From the NCBI GenBank assembly GCA_023143375.1, contig JAGLHQ010000130.1, forward strand, positions 1-35,613: a stretch of DNA of 35,613 nucleotides, written 5' to 3'. The stretch is from Planctomycetota bacterium (lineage in GTDB: Bacteria > Planctomycetota > Phycisphaerae > Sedimentisphaerales > Anaerohalosphaeraceae). Below the pieces are notes generated by a model. The model saw only the letters and a list, made by a program, of their open reading frames with translations. It made no database searches and was not told the origin of the DNA. Below are positions 14,872 to 23,748 of the stretch, piece after piece; position 1 is the first letter of the stretch, and each line of letters begins with the position of its first letter. The position numbers were made by a program, and so were the translations under genes.

Positions 14872-15723
14872 TTAGCCCACAGCATAGTCTTTTTGTACTT
14901 TAACAACTTTAAGCAAGCCGAGCTTTGCCACCTCGTCCAGAAGCTTATCGCCCATGCCCGACTTGGTCACGTATGCTTCACAGCCCTGCCTAAACGCCTT
15001 GAAGATCTGCTTCGAGTCGTCCTCGCTCGTCGTCATCACGATCTTAATCCCGTCAAGTCCGCTTACGCCGTGGTCCTCTTCGTACTGTCGTATCGCCGCC
15101 AGCGTCTCATGTCCGTTCATCCGCGGCATGTTAATATCCAGCGTTATCAGGTCATAAGGCTCACCACCCTCGGCGGTTTTGATATACTCTTCAAGACCGG
15201 CCTGCCCGTCTTCTGCGAAGCTGACATCGAAAAACTCGTTCAGTATCGATTTCAGACGTGTTCTGCAAACGGTGTCATCGTCGATGACGAGCACACGCAG
15301 TTTGTTCTTTTCTTCGACTTGCTGCTGTTGTTTTTCCTCGACGATATCGCCGGTTTCGATGAAATTGATAACCGCTTCGATCCAGTCCTTAACCCGCAGC
15401 ACCATGTCCGCTGCCTCTACGTTATCGGTAAGCTCCTCGAAGACGCTCTCTGCGGCGTGGCACATATCGTGTACGTCCGGCAGACCGCTCATGCCCGAAT
15501 CGCCTTTGATCGAGTGCAGCAAGCGCCGTATCAACGCAGCGTTGTCGTCAGCATCGGTCCCAGCCTCGACCGCCATCGCCGCCGCCTCAAGCTCGCTTAG
15601 CAGGGAGCCAACCGCATCGCGGTACGTTCCCCACATATCTTCAAGAACATCCTTAACCGAAACTCTGGAAGGATCCGGCAAAGGAGTCCTGCTTTTCAAG
15701 TCTGAAGTCAACTGTTTATCCAT
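14872..15723 (-). CDS. HPt domain fused to a response-regulator receiver
   Basis: The N-terminal 120 residues form a histidine phosphotransfer domain with the phosphoacceptor H70 in LLHSIKGDSGMSG. After a glutamine-rich linker (130-140) comes a receiver domain (142-275) with the acidic trio in VIDDD, the phosphoacceptor D196 in LITLDINMP, MTTSED and the conserved lysine in YVTKSG. There is no output domain, so it acts as a phosphorelay intermediate or protein-interaction switch. ATG 15723 has GAGGA close upstream. It is the last of three signalling genes on this strand; the PAS histidine kinase upstream is the plausible phosphate source. Confidence 0.92.
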   Translation of the reverse strand: MDKQLTSDLKSRTPLPDPSRVSVKDVLEDMWGTYRDAVGSLLSELEAAAMAVEAGTDADDNAALIRRLLHSIKGDSGMSGLPDVHDMCHAAESVFEELTDNVEAADMVLRVKDWIEAVINFIETGDIVEEKQQQQVEEKNKLRVLVIDDDTVCRTRLKSILNEFFDVSFAEDGQAGLEEYIKTAEGGEPYDLITLDINMPRMNGHETLAAIRQYEEDHGVSGLDGIKIVMTTSEDDSKQIFKAFRQGCEAYVTKSGMGDKLLDEVAKLGLLKVVKVQKDYAVG

Positions 15724-15897
15724 GGATAGATCCTCGCCTCAAATAATGCCCACGGTTTACGTTTCGTGTTCAAAATCCCCAAAATAAGAAGCTTTTGACA
15801 TATCTTCATCGGCAACAAATAGACGGTGATTAACTAAAAAAAGGGGATCCAACAGCGGTTTATCTGAAAATTGCAGTTTTGCGGCATGTCTGACGTG

Positions 15898-15928
15898 CCC
15901 TAACACCTTGCTATTATTGATGTTAGGG
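15898..15928 (-). terminator. Hairpin downstream of the single-domain receiver gene
   Basis: CCCTAACA and TGTTAGGG (eight-base arms) enclose a 15-base loop just past the stop at 15941. There is no T-run on the minus strand, so termination may be inefficient or factor-assisted. Confidence 0.45.
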
Positions 15929-15940
15929 TATAAACAGCTT

Positions 15941-16345
15941 TTAGCTCTGTGCGTTCGCTTCCTGGATTACGTTTTCTAGTTTTGCTCTTATTACCCGGCC
16001 AAGATCGTCTGGCTCGGTTGCTTTTGAGATATAATCGTCGGCCCCGGTCGAGATCGCTTCTTCGACATCTTTCATAAGTGATTTGGCTGAGAACATAAAG
16101 ACGGGCAGGTCCTTTGTCTTTTTGTCTGCTTTTAGCTCTCTCAGGACGTCATGCCCATCCATCACCGGCATCATTATGTCCAGCAGGATCACTGACGGCT
16201 GTTTCTTTTTTGCCAGATCCACCGCTTCGATGCCGTTGAATGCCTGAAACACGCGGAACCCGTCATTTTTGAGGTTGCACGTGACCAGTTGATTGAACTC
16301 AATGTCGTCGTCGACAATAAGCACCGTATGATAGTTGTTTGCCAT
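15941..16345 (-). CDS. Single-domain response regulator (CheY-like receiver)
   Basis: The 134-residue protein is a receiver domain only: LIVDDDIEF near the N-terminus, phosphoacceptor D56 in VILLDIMMPVMDGHD, MFSAKS as the switch Ser/Thr position, and K in DYISKATEP. Without an output domain it must act by binding a partner. ATG 16345 has AGGGA six to seven bases upstream. The PAS kinase ends 446 bases upstream and the HPt-receiver gene begins 217 bases downstream; the spacers argue for separate transcripts. Confidence 0.93.
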   Translation of the reverse strand: MANNYHTVLIVDDDIEFNQLVTCNLKNDGFRVFQAFNGIEAVDLAKKKQPSVILLDIMMPVMDGHDVLRELKADKKTKDLPVFMFSAKSLMKDVEEAISTGADDYISKATEPDDLGRVIRAKLENVIQEANAQS

Positions 16346-16791
16346 GATCGTTCCCTAATTAAAAACTATACTTATACCGTTTACGCATAAAAACCGTGCG
16401 TCAAGGCGTTATCTATGGATATTTCGACAATTACAGGGGCGGACTTAACTGTTTTATTGCAAAATTGTGGAGGCAGTCATTCTCGCGTACAGCGGATAGG
16501 ATGCCTGCGGCATCGCCAGCCGAGGGCTGGTTTGGGTTTTGCCGGGGGGGGGGCAGATCACGTTGTGATCTGAGATAATAGGTTTTAGATATTAGATAGT
16601 AGAGGTTGGACTTTTTCTTATTAAATCGGTCCTTCGGCTGCGCTCAGGATGACAATCGTGTTTTTTACGTTAGGCAAATTGTTATTGTTACGCGTGGATT
16701 CGGAAGCATGGGAACCCGCCTCAATGAATTGAGGGGGTTAACTGATTTTGAGGCGGGCTTATCTAAGGCACAGGTTACGGTCGTTTTTTTA
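16346..16791. other. Spacer with G10 tract and several small hairpins
   Basis: No gene seen. It contains CCAGCCGAGGGCTGG (about 16516-16530), a run of ten G (16544-16553), a perfect AGATCAC-GTT-GTGATCT hairpin (about 16555-16571), the dispersed repeat word CCTTCGGCTGCGCTCAGGAT (16631-16650), and a long-arm inverted repeat CCCGCCTCAA...TTGAGGCGGG (about 16712-16758) that may end the kinase transcript. Confidence 0.5.
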
Positions 16792-18315
16792 TCAGGATGG
16801 CGTTTGGTCGGATTGTGCTGTGATACTGGCGGCGGTGAGGTTTTTTGGTATTGAGAAGCAGAAGTTTGCTCCTCCCTGGGGTGTGTTCTCTACCCATATT
16901 TGTCCGCCGTGCATTTCTATTAGTTCTTTACTGATGGCGAGGCCGAGGCCTGTGCCGTGCGATCCTGGGCCGACCTGTTTTTTTACCTGAACGAATCTGT
17001 TGAACACTTTGCTGATGTCGTCTGATTCTATACCGTATCCGTTGTCCTCTACGTCGATCTCAATATCATCGCCTAAGTCCTTTATGCGGACAGCTACGGC
17101 TCCGCCGCAGTCCGGTACGAACTTGATGGCATTATCGAGGAGGTTTTTCATTATCTGGATCATCTTATCGTAATCGACATTTACCAACAGCTCTTTTTCC
17201 GGCATGTCTATGTTCAGTGTGACGTTCTTTTCCGATGCGAGATGCTGTAACAGGTCCACCGCATCGCCGATGACCATCTGTATGTCTATCTCGCGTGCGT
17301 ACAGGCTTACCTTTCCGGCTTCGAGCTTGGATATGTCGAGGAAGTCGCTTATGATTGTGGCGAGGCGGTCGACTTCTTTGTTTGCGGTTGCGAGGGCTTC
17401 CTGCTGTTTATTTTTCACGGGGCCCATGACGCCGGCGAGAATGTTCGATATGATATTCTTAAATATTGTAAGGGGCGTTCTAAGCTCGTGCGAAACCGTA
17501 ATAATAAAATCGTTCTTTAGCCTTGTATACTCTCTAAGCTCCTGATTGGTTCTGCGTAATGTGTCTTCTGCTTTTTTTCGCTCGGTGATCTCATGAGCGA
17601 ACGCAAAGCTGTATTCCTGTCCATTGTAGTTTACATAGTTAATGGCTATCTCGGCAGGAAACGTGGTTCCTTCTTTTGTTTTGAACTCGGCTTCTATTAT
17701 GTCCGATTTGTTCCGCTTCAGCTCTTCCCAATGTTTCGCCCAGTACTCTTTAGGGAAATTGGGGTCGACATCGGGGACCGACAAGCCGAGCAATTCATCC
17801 CTTGTATACCCAAGAGTATCGCATGCGGCCTGATTGACGTCGACGAATCTGCCGTCGGGGTTTATCCAGAAGATGGACTCTGCTGTTTTGTCGAGCGAGA
17901 ACTGTTTCAGCAGCAATGTTTCTTCGGCTTTAATTCTATCGGATATTTCTTTTTTAAGTCGGACGTTCGCTGTCGAGAGGTCCTGTGTTCTTTCCAGTAC
18001 TCTGCGTTCAAGCTGGCTGTGCGCTTTCTTAAGTTCGTTTTCTGCCTTTTGACGCACGTTAAGGTTTCTGCTAAGCAGGCAGCTTGTTATGCCGAGCATC
18101 ATAACTATCACTGCGGTTCCATATCCTGTAAGCAGACCAAGCGTACCCTCGGTATCGAAATGATCGCCGACGTTGGCGTTGTAAGCCTGAGCCGTGGATT
18201 CACGCTGCTGGTGCTGTCGATAGTCAAGCAGTGTGATCGCAGACAGAGCTATAGCTACAGTGATACTGCCCCACTGAAGGAATCTGCTAAACCCTTTTTT
18301 GCTTCTTTTTGTCAT
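16792..18315 (-). CDS. PAS-domain sensor histidine kinase
   Basis: The 507-residue protein from ATG 18315 has two membrane helices (13-30 and 57-78) around a short external loop, and a coiled coil (87-135). A PAS domain follows (about 138-245: ESIFWINPDGRFVDVNQAAC), then HisKA with phospho-acceptor H276 in VSHELRTPL. The ATPase domain has the N box (MKNLLDNAIKF), G1 (VEDNGYGI), F box (VFNRFVQV) and G2 (GSHGTGLGLAIS). The frame continues 47 codons further to GTG 18456, but that stretch coincides with a structured RNA and a terminator hairpin, so I take 18315. The partner is probably one of the two receivers downstream. Confidence 0.9.
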   Translation of the reverse strand: MTKRSKKGFSRFLQWGSITVAIALSAITLLDYRQHQQRESTAQAYNANVGDHFDTEGTLGLLTGYGTAVIVMMLGITSCLLSRNLNVRQKAENELKKAHSQLERRVLERTQDLSTANVRLKKEISDRIKAEETLLLKQFSLDKTAESIFWINPDGRFVDVNQAACDTLGYTRDELLGLSVPDVDPNFPKEYWAKHWEELKRNKSDIIEAEFKTKEGTTFPAEIAINYVNYNGQEYSFAFAHEITERKKAEDTLRRTNQELREYTRLKNDFIITVSHELRTPLTIFKNIISNILAGVMGPVKNKQQEALATANKEVDRLATIISDFLDISKLEAGKVSLYAREIDIQMVIGDAVDLLQHLASEKNVTLNIDMPEKELLVNVDYDKMIQIMKNLLDNAIKFVPDCGGAVAVRIKDLGDDIEIDVEDNGYGIESDDISKVFNRFVQVKKQVGPGSHGTGLGLAISKELIEMHGGQIWVENTPQGGANFCFSIPKNLTAASITAQSDQTPS

Positions 18316-18330
18316 AAATCCATGTTCCGA

Positions 18331-18353
18331 TAAAACCGCCCTTAGAAGGGCGG
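18331..18353 (-). terminator. Terminator-like hairpin in the histidine kinase leader
   Basis: CCGCCCTT-CT-AAGGGCGG followed on the minus strand by TTTTAT, 16-20 bases before the ATG at 18315. Its position, ahead of a gene rather than after one, suggests attenuation. Confidence 0.6.
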
Positions 18354-18435
18354 TAAGCCCGGCTGCGTCGCCTTTGCCCGACGACCGATAAAAACCTTGT
18401 TTACGGAGACTCCGCAAGGAGTCCGCGTTTTCCTT
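18331..18435 (-). ncRNA. Structured leader RNA, candidate c-di-GMP-I (GEMM)-like riboswitch
   Basis: In transcript order: GGAAAAC, a hairpin GACTCC-TTGC-GGAGTC (18408-18423), CCGTAAACAAGG, a second hairpin CGTCG-GGCAAAGG-CGACG (18366-18383), then CAGCCGGGCTTACCG (ending at about 18350) and the terminator-like hairpin. The two-hairpin core closing with AGCCGGG...ACCG resembles GEMM RNAs, but the canonical GGCAAACC and ACGCAAAGCC joints are altered. The class is uncertain; the presence of a structured leader is better supported. Confidence 0.4.
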
Positions 18436-18666
18436 TTTTCGACGTTTACCGATCACCGATTAATCGAAAATACCTCTTTGGAAAAATCACGGTGGTTTTG
18501 CTATCAAAACAAGCTGTTTTTTTTAGGGATTTCTTGTATGTTCCGATAAGTCATCTGCGTTTTGCGTTTTTCCCGGCGGCCTTAAGGGCTTGATGAATTC
18601 GGGGGATCCTCCGGCTAGGCCGGATAACCGGTTGATTCGTTAGTTTGCTAAGAATAGGGGTATGAT

Positions 18667-19032
18667 ATGCTGATACGACGATTTGACGATTGCCAAGAGT
18701 TTACGGCTGGGGATGGGTGCGCATTGCGGGAGTTTTTGCATCCGGACAAACAGGACGTCGATCTTAGGTACAGCTTTGCGCATGCGCGGGTAAAGGCGCA
18801 GACCAAAACTACGCCGCACAAGCTTACGACGTCGGAAGTCTATTATATACTAAAGGGCACCGGCGTAATGCACATAGACGACGAGACGTCTGCGGTTGGG
18901 GCCGGCGATACGATCTACATCCCGCCGAATGCTGTGCAGTTCATTGAGAACGGTGGTGAGATGGATCTGGAGTTTGTGTGTATCGTCGATCCTGCGTGGC
19001 GGGTGGAAGATGAAACCATTCTAAATAGCTAG
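18667..19032 (+). CDS. Single-domain cupin protein
   Basis: The 121-residue beta-barrel protein has the cupin motifs in weakened form: TTPHKLTTSEVYYILKGTG keeps one histidine and the glutamate, and GDTIYIPPNAVQFIEN lacks the usual histidine after the proline turn. Metal binding may therefore be partial. ATG 18667 has AGGGG seven bases upstream. Its stop overlaps, tail to tail, the stop of the STAS gene (CTAG shared at 19029-19032). Cupins of this size often bind sugars or small acids; the substrate here is not evident. Confidence 0.88.
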   Translation: MLIRRFDDCQEFTAGDGCALREFLHPDKQDVDLRYSFAHARVKAQTKTTPHKLTTSEVYYILKGTGVMHIDDETSAVGAGDTIYIPPNAVQFIENGGEMDLEFVCIVDPAWRVEDETILNS

Positions 19033-19418
19033 CTTCCGAGTGAAGTCCCGTCCTCTGTGATCCTGTGCTGTATCTTATCGAGGTACTCGTCGAGTTCCTG
19101 GTCATCGTTGAAGACGTTCATCGTAGGGAGCAGGCTCATTATATCGAAAACTTTTTTGATCTGCGGCTGGAGGTTGACCATGGCAAAGTGACCGCCCTGT
19201 TCCTTGATCCTGTTTTTGGTCCTGTTAACAAGCCCAACACCGACACTGGACATGAACTTTAAGTCCTCCATGTCAAGAACAATGGTGCTTGCCTTGAGTT
19301 TGAATAGCTGTTCGATCTGATCGTCAAGCGAAGGACGGGTCGAATTGTCGATCGATCCTGTGAGCGAAACGACATAAACTCCATTTTCTTTCTGGTTTAA
19401 ACTGATATCCAAACTCAT
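19029..19418 (-). CDS. STAS-domain anti-sigma-factor antagonist
   Basis: The 129-residue SpoIIAA/RsbV-like protein contains the core VLDMEDLKFMSSVGVGLVNR, in which S57 or S58 is the serine normally phosphorylated by a cognate anti-sigma kinase. It would control partner switching of an alternative sigma factor or another regulator. ATG 19418 has AAAGG seven bases upstream; TTG 19433 would add five residues but lacks a ribosome site. No anti-sigma kinase is seen nearby. Confidence 0.92.
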   Translation of the reverse strand: MSLDISLNQKENGVYVVSLTGSIDNSTRPSLDDQIEQLFKLKASTIVLDMEDLKFMSSVGVGLVNRTKNRIKEQGGHFAMVNLQPQIKKVFDIMSLLPTMNVFNDDQELDEYLDKIQHRITEDGTSLGS

Positions 19419-19510
19419 TGGACGACCTTTCAAGGCTGATTAATATTTCTTCAATACTACCCTTTATCGGCAGAAACGCAAGGTTGCTTTGAAAAACCTG
19501 CCTTTATTCC

Positions 19511-20302
19511 CTAAAGTCCTATTTCGATCTCTGGGCCCGGATGTTTAAGCGGTGCTGCTGAGAGGTTGAAATCGACTTTTAAACCATGTTTTTTAAAGGC
19601 CCTTTTGGTCTCTTTGATGGCTATCGCCGAGGTGTTCCGCTGATCGCTGATGTGGCCGAGCATCACTGCCTTTGGCGGGAAACCGCTCTTTTTCCTTGCC
19701 TGGCACAGCAGCTCTGCGGTTTGTGGGTTGGACATGTGGAATTGGCTGTTGGGGTTGTAATATTTTCTTAGCAGTTCCGGGTCATGGTTGGATTCTACAA
19801 AAATGAAGTCGGCATCGACGAGGTGTTCGATTATGTCTCGGCCGTCGTTGAAGTCTGTGGCGATGACCGCTTTTTTGCCATTGCAGACGATCGCAAACCC
19901 GAAGGTCGGCAACAGGGGGTGGTGGCTTAGTCTGATGGGTGTTATTTCTATGCTGCCGATATTAAAACTTTCATCGCCAAACGTCGTCATCTGCAAGTCA
20001 TTGAATCCATATCCCTTGAAGTGCTTGCTTTGAAGCTGCTCTATGCAATCGGCGTGCATCATCACCTTGCACCCTTGCTGTTCGAGAACCTTTAGCGGGT
20101 AGTACGAAATGTGGTCGGTGTGAGCGTGTGTGAGCAGCACGGCGTCTGGCTGTCGGTCTTGGTCGAAATGTTCCTCTAGTACCTGCCTTGTTCTTTTCAT
20201 GGAGCTTAGGCCGCAATCGAAAAGGATGGTTGTGTCTTCTGCTCTTAGCAGAAGGCAATTTCCGCCGCTGCTGCTGCGTATCGATCTGAAACGAAAACTC
20301 AT
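19511..20302 (-). CDS. MBL-fold metallo-hydrolase (YycJ/WalJ-like)
   Basis: The 263-residue metallo-beta-lactamase-fold enzyme opens with FRSIRSSSGGNCLLL, typical of the YycJ/WalJ group. It carries the metal motif THAHTDH (H59, H61, D63, H64), then LSHHPLLPTFGF, the ATDFNDG aspartate and LGHISDQRN near the end. Homologues act as hydrolases on nucleic acids or cyclic nucleotides; the exact substrate is not predictable. ATG 20302 has AGGAG seven bases upstream; the longer frame to 20380 is repeat-derived. Confidence 0.92.
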   Translation of the reverse strand: MSFRFRSIRSSSGGNCLLLRAEDTTILFDCGLSSMKRTRQVLEEHFDQDRQPDAVLLTHAHTDHISYYPLKVLEQQGCKVMMHADCIEQLQSKHFKGYGFNDLQMTTFGDESFNIGSIEITPIRLSHHPLLPTFGFAIVCNGKKAVIATDFNDGRDIIEHLVDADFIFVESNHDPELLRKYYNPNSQFHMSNPQTAELLCQARKKSGFPPKAVMLGHISDQRNTSAIAIKETKRAFKKHGLKVDFNLSAAPLKHPGPEIEIGL

Positions 20303-20311
20303 CCGGCCGCT

Positions 20312-20410
20312 CCTATTAATAAAATAAATTCTAAGCACTAAGCACGAAATTCTAAACAAGCACCAATAGCCAAAATTCAAATGATCAAAACAGTTCTGGC
20401 TGCGCCAGAA
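20312..20410. repeat. AT-rich word repeat plus hairpin upstream of the MBL gene
   Basis: AATTCTAAGCACTAAGCACG, then AAATTCTAAACAAGC and AAATTCAAATGATCAAAACA, are the reverse-complement style of the word run at 775-826. They end in the hairpin TTCTGGC-TGC-GCCAGAA (20394-20410). Confidence 0.6.
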
Positions 20411-20516
20411 TTGGGTTTAAACTTTTGGACACTACTGTTTCGTGTTTATGCAACGGGTCCATAGATACTCTGAAATGGCTATCGCTGTCAAGGATGTTTT
20501 TGCTTAAACGGATCGT

Positions 20517-21332
20517 TTAGTTCAGTATTGGCGTAAACTGAAGATGAACGGCTTTCATAACCTTTCGAAAGCTCGGTATTGCCCTTGCGAATCTCATCCA
20601 TCTCCATCGCTTCGGGTGTCTGTCGAGGTAATGCCATTCTGTTAGGAACCTGATCCCTTTGCTCCATTTTTCCAGCGTCTTTCCGGTGTTAAGTCCCCAC
20701 TTGAACATTGAGAAAGCGTTTCTGATATGCGGGTGCCTGTGCCACGATCCTGTGATCATAGGCGAATATATTTCGAATACGAATTCGGAATTGGGGAAGT
20801 TGCTCTGCAGTTCTACCATGAGATCTTTTACATCACTTTCTTCAAGATAGTGCAAAAGCCCCTCGGCGATGAAGAGTACGGGTCTGTTTTTTTCTATCAT
20901 ATCCATCCATGAGAAATCCAGGACGCTCTTTGATATGAACCTGATCCTGTCAGTCTCTTTGAAGAATTTTTTTCTAAGCTCGATGCATTCGTCGAGATCG
21001 AGATCGTACCATAGCATCGATCCGTTATCGACGCGATGTCCCCTGGCGTCTAACCCGCTTCCCAGGTTTACGATCACTCCGTTGGGATTTTTTTCGAGAA
21101 ATTTATTTGCGGCCTGGTCGAATATTTCTGTTCGCGTAGAAATCATGATCTGGCTATCCCACGGCAAATCGTTTTCAGCAAAATCATGCTCTATGGCATC
21201 AATTATCTCGACGGCTTTCGGGTCGGATATGATGCCTCCTTTGCGTTTTGTCTCAAGATACCTGCCTCTAAGGGGTATCAAGAGCGTTTGCGGGACACCT
21301 TTTATTTTTTCAAGTGACAGCTTATCGGCCAT
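20517..21332 (-). CDS. Class I SAM methyltransferase, leucine carboxyl methyltransferase/TcmP family
   Basis: The 271-residue protein has the family signature VNLGSGLDARGHRV (SAM loop with LD.R), then WYDLDLDECIELRKKFF and LFIAEGLLHYLEESDV, as in the PPM1/TcmP group of O-methyltransferases. The substrate is probably a carboxyl or phenolic oxygen but cannot be deduced. ATG 21332 is preceded by GGAGG four to five bases upstream. It is flanked by long spacers and appears monocistronic. Confidence 0.9.
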   Translation of the reverse strand: MADKLSLEKIKGVPQTLLIPLRGRYLETKRKGGIISDPKAVEIIDAIEHDFAENDLPWDSQIMISTRTEIFDQAANKFLEKNPNGVIVNLGSGLDARGHRVDNGSMLWYDLDLDECIELRKKFFKETDRIRFISKSVLDFSWMDMIEKNRPVLFIAEGLLHYLEESDVKDLMVELQSNFPNSEFVFEIYSPMITGSWHRHPHIRNAFSMFKWGLNTGKTLEKWSKGIRFLTEWHYLDRHPKRWRWMRFARAIPSFRKVMKAVHLQFTPILN

Positions 21333-21821
21333 CGTTCCTCCATGCTATATTTGCCTATTACAACCGGTTGACTTACCATGTCTACACAGTTATCGGTAGT
21401 TTGTGCGATTTTTCTTTGAAATAAGCCAAATTATACATTGCCTCGTGTGAAAACCAATGGTTTTCTTTAAATAACGCCCTGCGGCTTGAAGATCTTTTTT
21501 ATTTTTGTCACTCATCTAAAAGTGTTTATAGGAGATTTAGGCATGGAACATCGTCGGCGTTTTGTATCGCGTCCTTTTTTTTATCCAAAACCGCCTTATA
21601 CGCTCTCGACATTTCCTTTTTTGGCGGATCCAACGGTTTGACGTCAGGCAGGGCGATGAAAAAGCTGCTTCCCCTGGCGTATCCCGATTGAGTAATTTAG
21701 CGAATCCTCGATTTTGCTTTGCTGTACTATCGTGCTCTGCGTAAAAAGTTTGTTTTAAATATTGGGGAATTATGTTACATATTTACTGTTGAAAGTTGAT
21801 TTTTTTAGTGTGAGGCCGGAC
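21333..21821. other. Spacer between divergent methyltransferase and arsenate reductase genes
   Basis: 489 bases with no recognised long gene. AAAACCAATGGTTTT (about 21451-21465) is a short palindrome. A short candidate frame with a good ribosome site is listed separately at 21543-21641. It must also contain promoters for both flanking genes, which I could not place with confidence. Confidence 0.4.
21543..21641 (+). CDS. Possible 32-residue small protein
   Basis: ATG at 21543 follows TAGGAGATTTAGGC, a strong ribosome site, and runs to TGA at 21641. The product begins MEHRRRFVSRPFFYPKPP and is basic and aromatic-rich. No family is recognised. It may be a leader peptide, a small gene or chance. 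Confidence 0.25.
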   Translation: MEHRRRFVSRPFFYPKPPYTLSTFPFLADPTV

Positions 21822-22259
21822 ATGTCAGATCGTTTGAAGATTTTATTTCTTTGTACCGGCAATTCCTGCCGCAGCCAGATGGCAGAAGGCTGGACGAAAT
21901 ACTTGAAAAGTGACAGCATTGAGGCATACTCGGCAGGTGTAGAAACCCACGGCCTAAACGAAATCGCCGTAAAGGTCATGGCAGAGGCCGGGGTGGATAT
22001 TTCCAGCCATCGATCACAACACATCGACGAGTTCAAGGACGTCCATCTCGACTACGTTATAACCGTATGCGGCCACGCCAACGAGTACTGCCCCGTCTTC
22101 GCCGGCAAGACAAAGGTCGTCCACGTCGGATTCGCCGATCCGCCGGCGCTCGCCGAAAACGCCGCGACCGAGCAGGAAACCTTCGATTGCTACCGCAAAG
22201 TCAGGGGCCAGATCAAAGAATTCTTCGAAAAACTCCCCGAATTGCTCAAAAACGAATAA
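21822..22259 (+). CDS. arsC: Arsenate reductase, thioredoxin-coupled (LMW-phosphatase fold)
   Basis: The 145-residue protein has the phosphatase loop CTGNSCRSQMAEG (C11 to R17) and the two further redox cysteines C83 and C90 in VCGHANEYCP. This triple-cysteine arrangement marks the pI258 ArsC type, which reduces arsenate to arsenite using thioredoxin, rather than a plain tyrosine phosphatase. ATG 21822 has GAGG five to six bases upstream; the frame extends 20 codons further without a ribosome site. No arsR or arsenite pump is seen in the window, so it stands alone. Confidence 0.9.
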   Translation: MSDRLKILFLCTGNSCRSQMAEGWTKYLKSDSIEAYSAGVETHGLNEIAVKVMAEAGVDISSHRSQHIDEFKDVHLDYVITVCGHANEYCPVFAGKTKVVHVGFADPPALAENAATEQETFDCYRKVRGQIKEFFEKLPELLKNE

Positions 22260-22388
22260 CCCTCAATTAAAACGATCTTTTTGCTCATTGGTGCGTACTA
22301 TACGCTCTATCGGCAGGGGGGTTTCATTTTGGGGGTAATTTGTTATAATGGTTTTTTTAATAAACAGTTATAGTTAGCAGAGGATATT

Positions 22389-23723
22389 GTGGCACTACCG
22401 ACAGTAGCGATCATAGGCAGACCAAACGTAGGCAAAAGCAGCTTGCTGAACGCATTGGCAGGGGAGATGATAAGCATCGTCGAGCCGACGGCGGGGGTTA
22501 CGCGCGACCGCGTTACAGCGCTGGTTGAGCACAACGACAGCTTTTTCGAGCTGGTAGACACCGGCGGATACGGGATCGTCGACAGCGACGACCTGACCGA
22601 GCACGTGGAAAACCAAATACACAAAGCAATCGCAACGGCCGATCTTGTCCTGTTTATCGTCGATAACAGGGAAGGGGTAACCATTCTCGATAAAACAATC
22701 GCAAGGCTGCTCCGTAAAGCCGATCTGGAAGTGCTGCTCGTCGCTAACAAAGCCGACAGCGCCCGAATGTTCCCGGCGGCTGGGGAGTTCGCCCGATTGG
22801 GATTTGGCGATGCGTTATGCGTCTCTGCAACCAATAACCTCAACCAGTCCGTACTGATGGAAACCATCATCGATAAGCTCGAACATATGCCGATGGACCA
22901 CCCAGGCAAAACGGAAATGAAAATCGCGCTGGTGGGAAAACGCAACGCCGGCAAAAGCACTTTCATAAACGCTATCGTCGGCGATGACCGCGTGATAGTT
23001 AGCGAGGTTCCCGGCACCACGCGTGACGCCGTGGATGTTCGCTTCGAACGCAACGGCCAGCAGTTTGTCGCCATCGATACGGCAGGAGTCCGAAAGAAAA
23101 ATAAAATGAGCGACGACATTGAGTTTTACAGCTACACCCGCGCGACAAGAAGCATCAAACGCGCAGACGTCGTGCTTTTCCTGATCGACGCGACGCTGAA
23201 AGTCTCGCAAGTCGATAAGAAGCTGGCCCACTTTATCACCGACGAACACAAGACGTGTATCTTCGTGATAAACAAATGGGACCTTGCAAGAGACAGGGCC
23301 GATGCCGACGACTACGGGGACTATCTAACAGAGATGCTGCCCGGACTTCGCTACGCACCGATCGCGTTTACCACGGCTTCGGAAGGAAAGAATATTCAAA
23401 CCGTGCTGGACCTGACCACCGAGATATACAAACAGGCAAACACCAAGGTCTCGACAGGAAAGCTTAACAAAGCTATCGAAACGATCTCCGAGCAAAAGGT
23501 TAGCGGTTCGAAAAAGAGAGCGGGCTTCCCGAAAATATACTACGGTACGCAGGTTGCGACGAGCCCTATATCTATTTTATTGTTCGTTAACAGGCCCGAG
23601 CTGTTCGACGATAACTTCATACGATTTGCGACCAACCAACTTCGAGACATCCTGGACATCCAGGAAGTGCCGATCCGGCTAATGCTTAGAAGGCGATCAG
23701 CAGACCGCCACAAAACGCGATAA
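22389..23723 (+). CDS. der: Ribosome-assembly GTPase Der (EngA)
   Basis: Der has two GTPase domains and a C-terminal KH-like domain and is needed for 50S subunit maturation. The 444 residues show the first P-loop GRPNVGKSS with DTGGYG and NKAD, and the second GKRNAGKST with DTAGVRKK and NKWD. The end VPIRLMLRRRS is the KH domain tail. The start is GTG at 22389 with AGAGGA four to five bases upstream. TATAAT at 22344-22349 is a likely -10 box. The cstA gene follows after 25 bases. Confidence 0.97.
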   Translation: MALPTVAIIGRPNVGKSSLLNALAGEMISIVEPTAGVTRDRVTALVEHNDSFFELVDTGGYGIVDSDDLTEHVENQIHKAIATADLVLFIVDNREGVTILDKTIARLLRKADLEVLLVANKADSARMFPAAGEFARLGFGDALCVSATNNLNQSVLMETIIDKLEHMPMDHPGKTEMKIALVGKRNAGKSTFINAIVGDDRVIVSEVPGTTRDAVDVRFERNGQQFVAIDTAGVRKKNKMSDDIEFYSYTRATRSIKRADVVLFLIDATLKVSQVDKKLAHFITDEHKTCIFVINKWDLARDRADADDYGDYLTEMLPGLRYAPIAFTTASEGKNIQTVLDLTTEIYKQANTKVSTGKLNKAIETISEQKVSGSKKRAGFPKIYYGTQVATSPISILLFVNRPELFDDNFIRFATNQLRDILDIQEVPIRLMLRRRSADRHKTR

Positions 23724-23748
23724 CTTTTGGCCAATCTGGAGAAGTGAT

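Noticed and set aside
14794-15600. 268-codon plus-strand frame
   Set aside because: Antisense to the HPt-receiver gene, whose phosphorylation motifs are intact.
18316-18456. 47-residue N-terminal extension of the histidine kinase
   Set aside because: It overlaps paired RNA segments and a terminator hairpin; the 18315 start gives a normal basic N-terminus before the first membrane helix.
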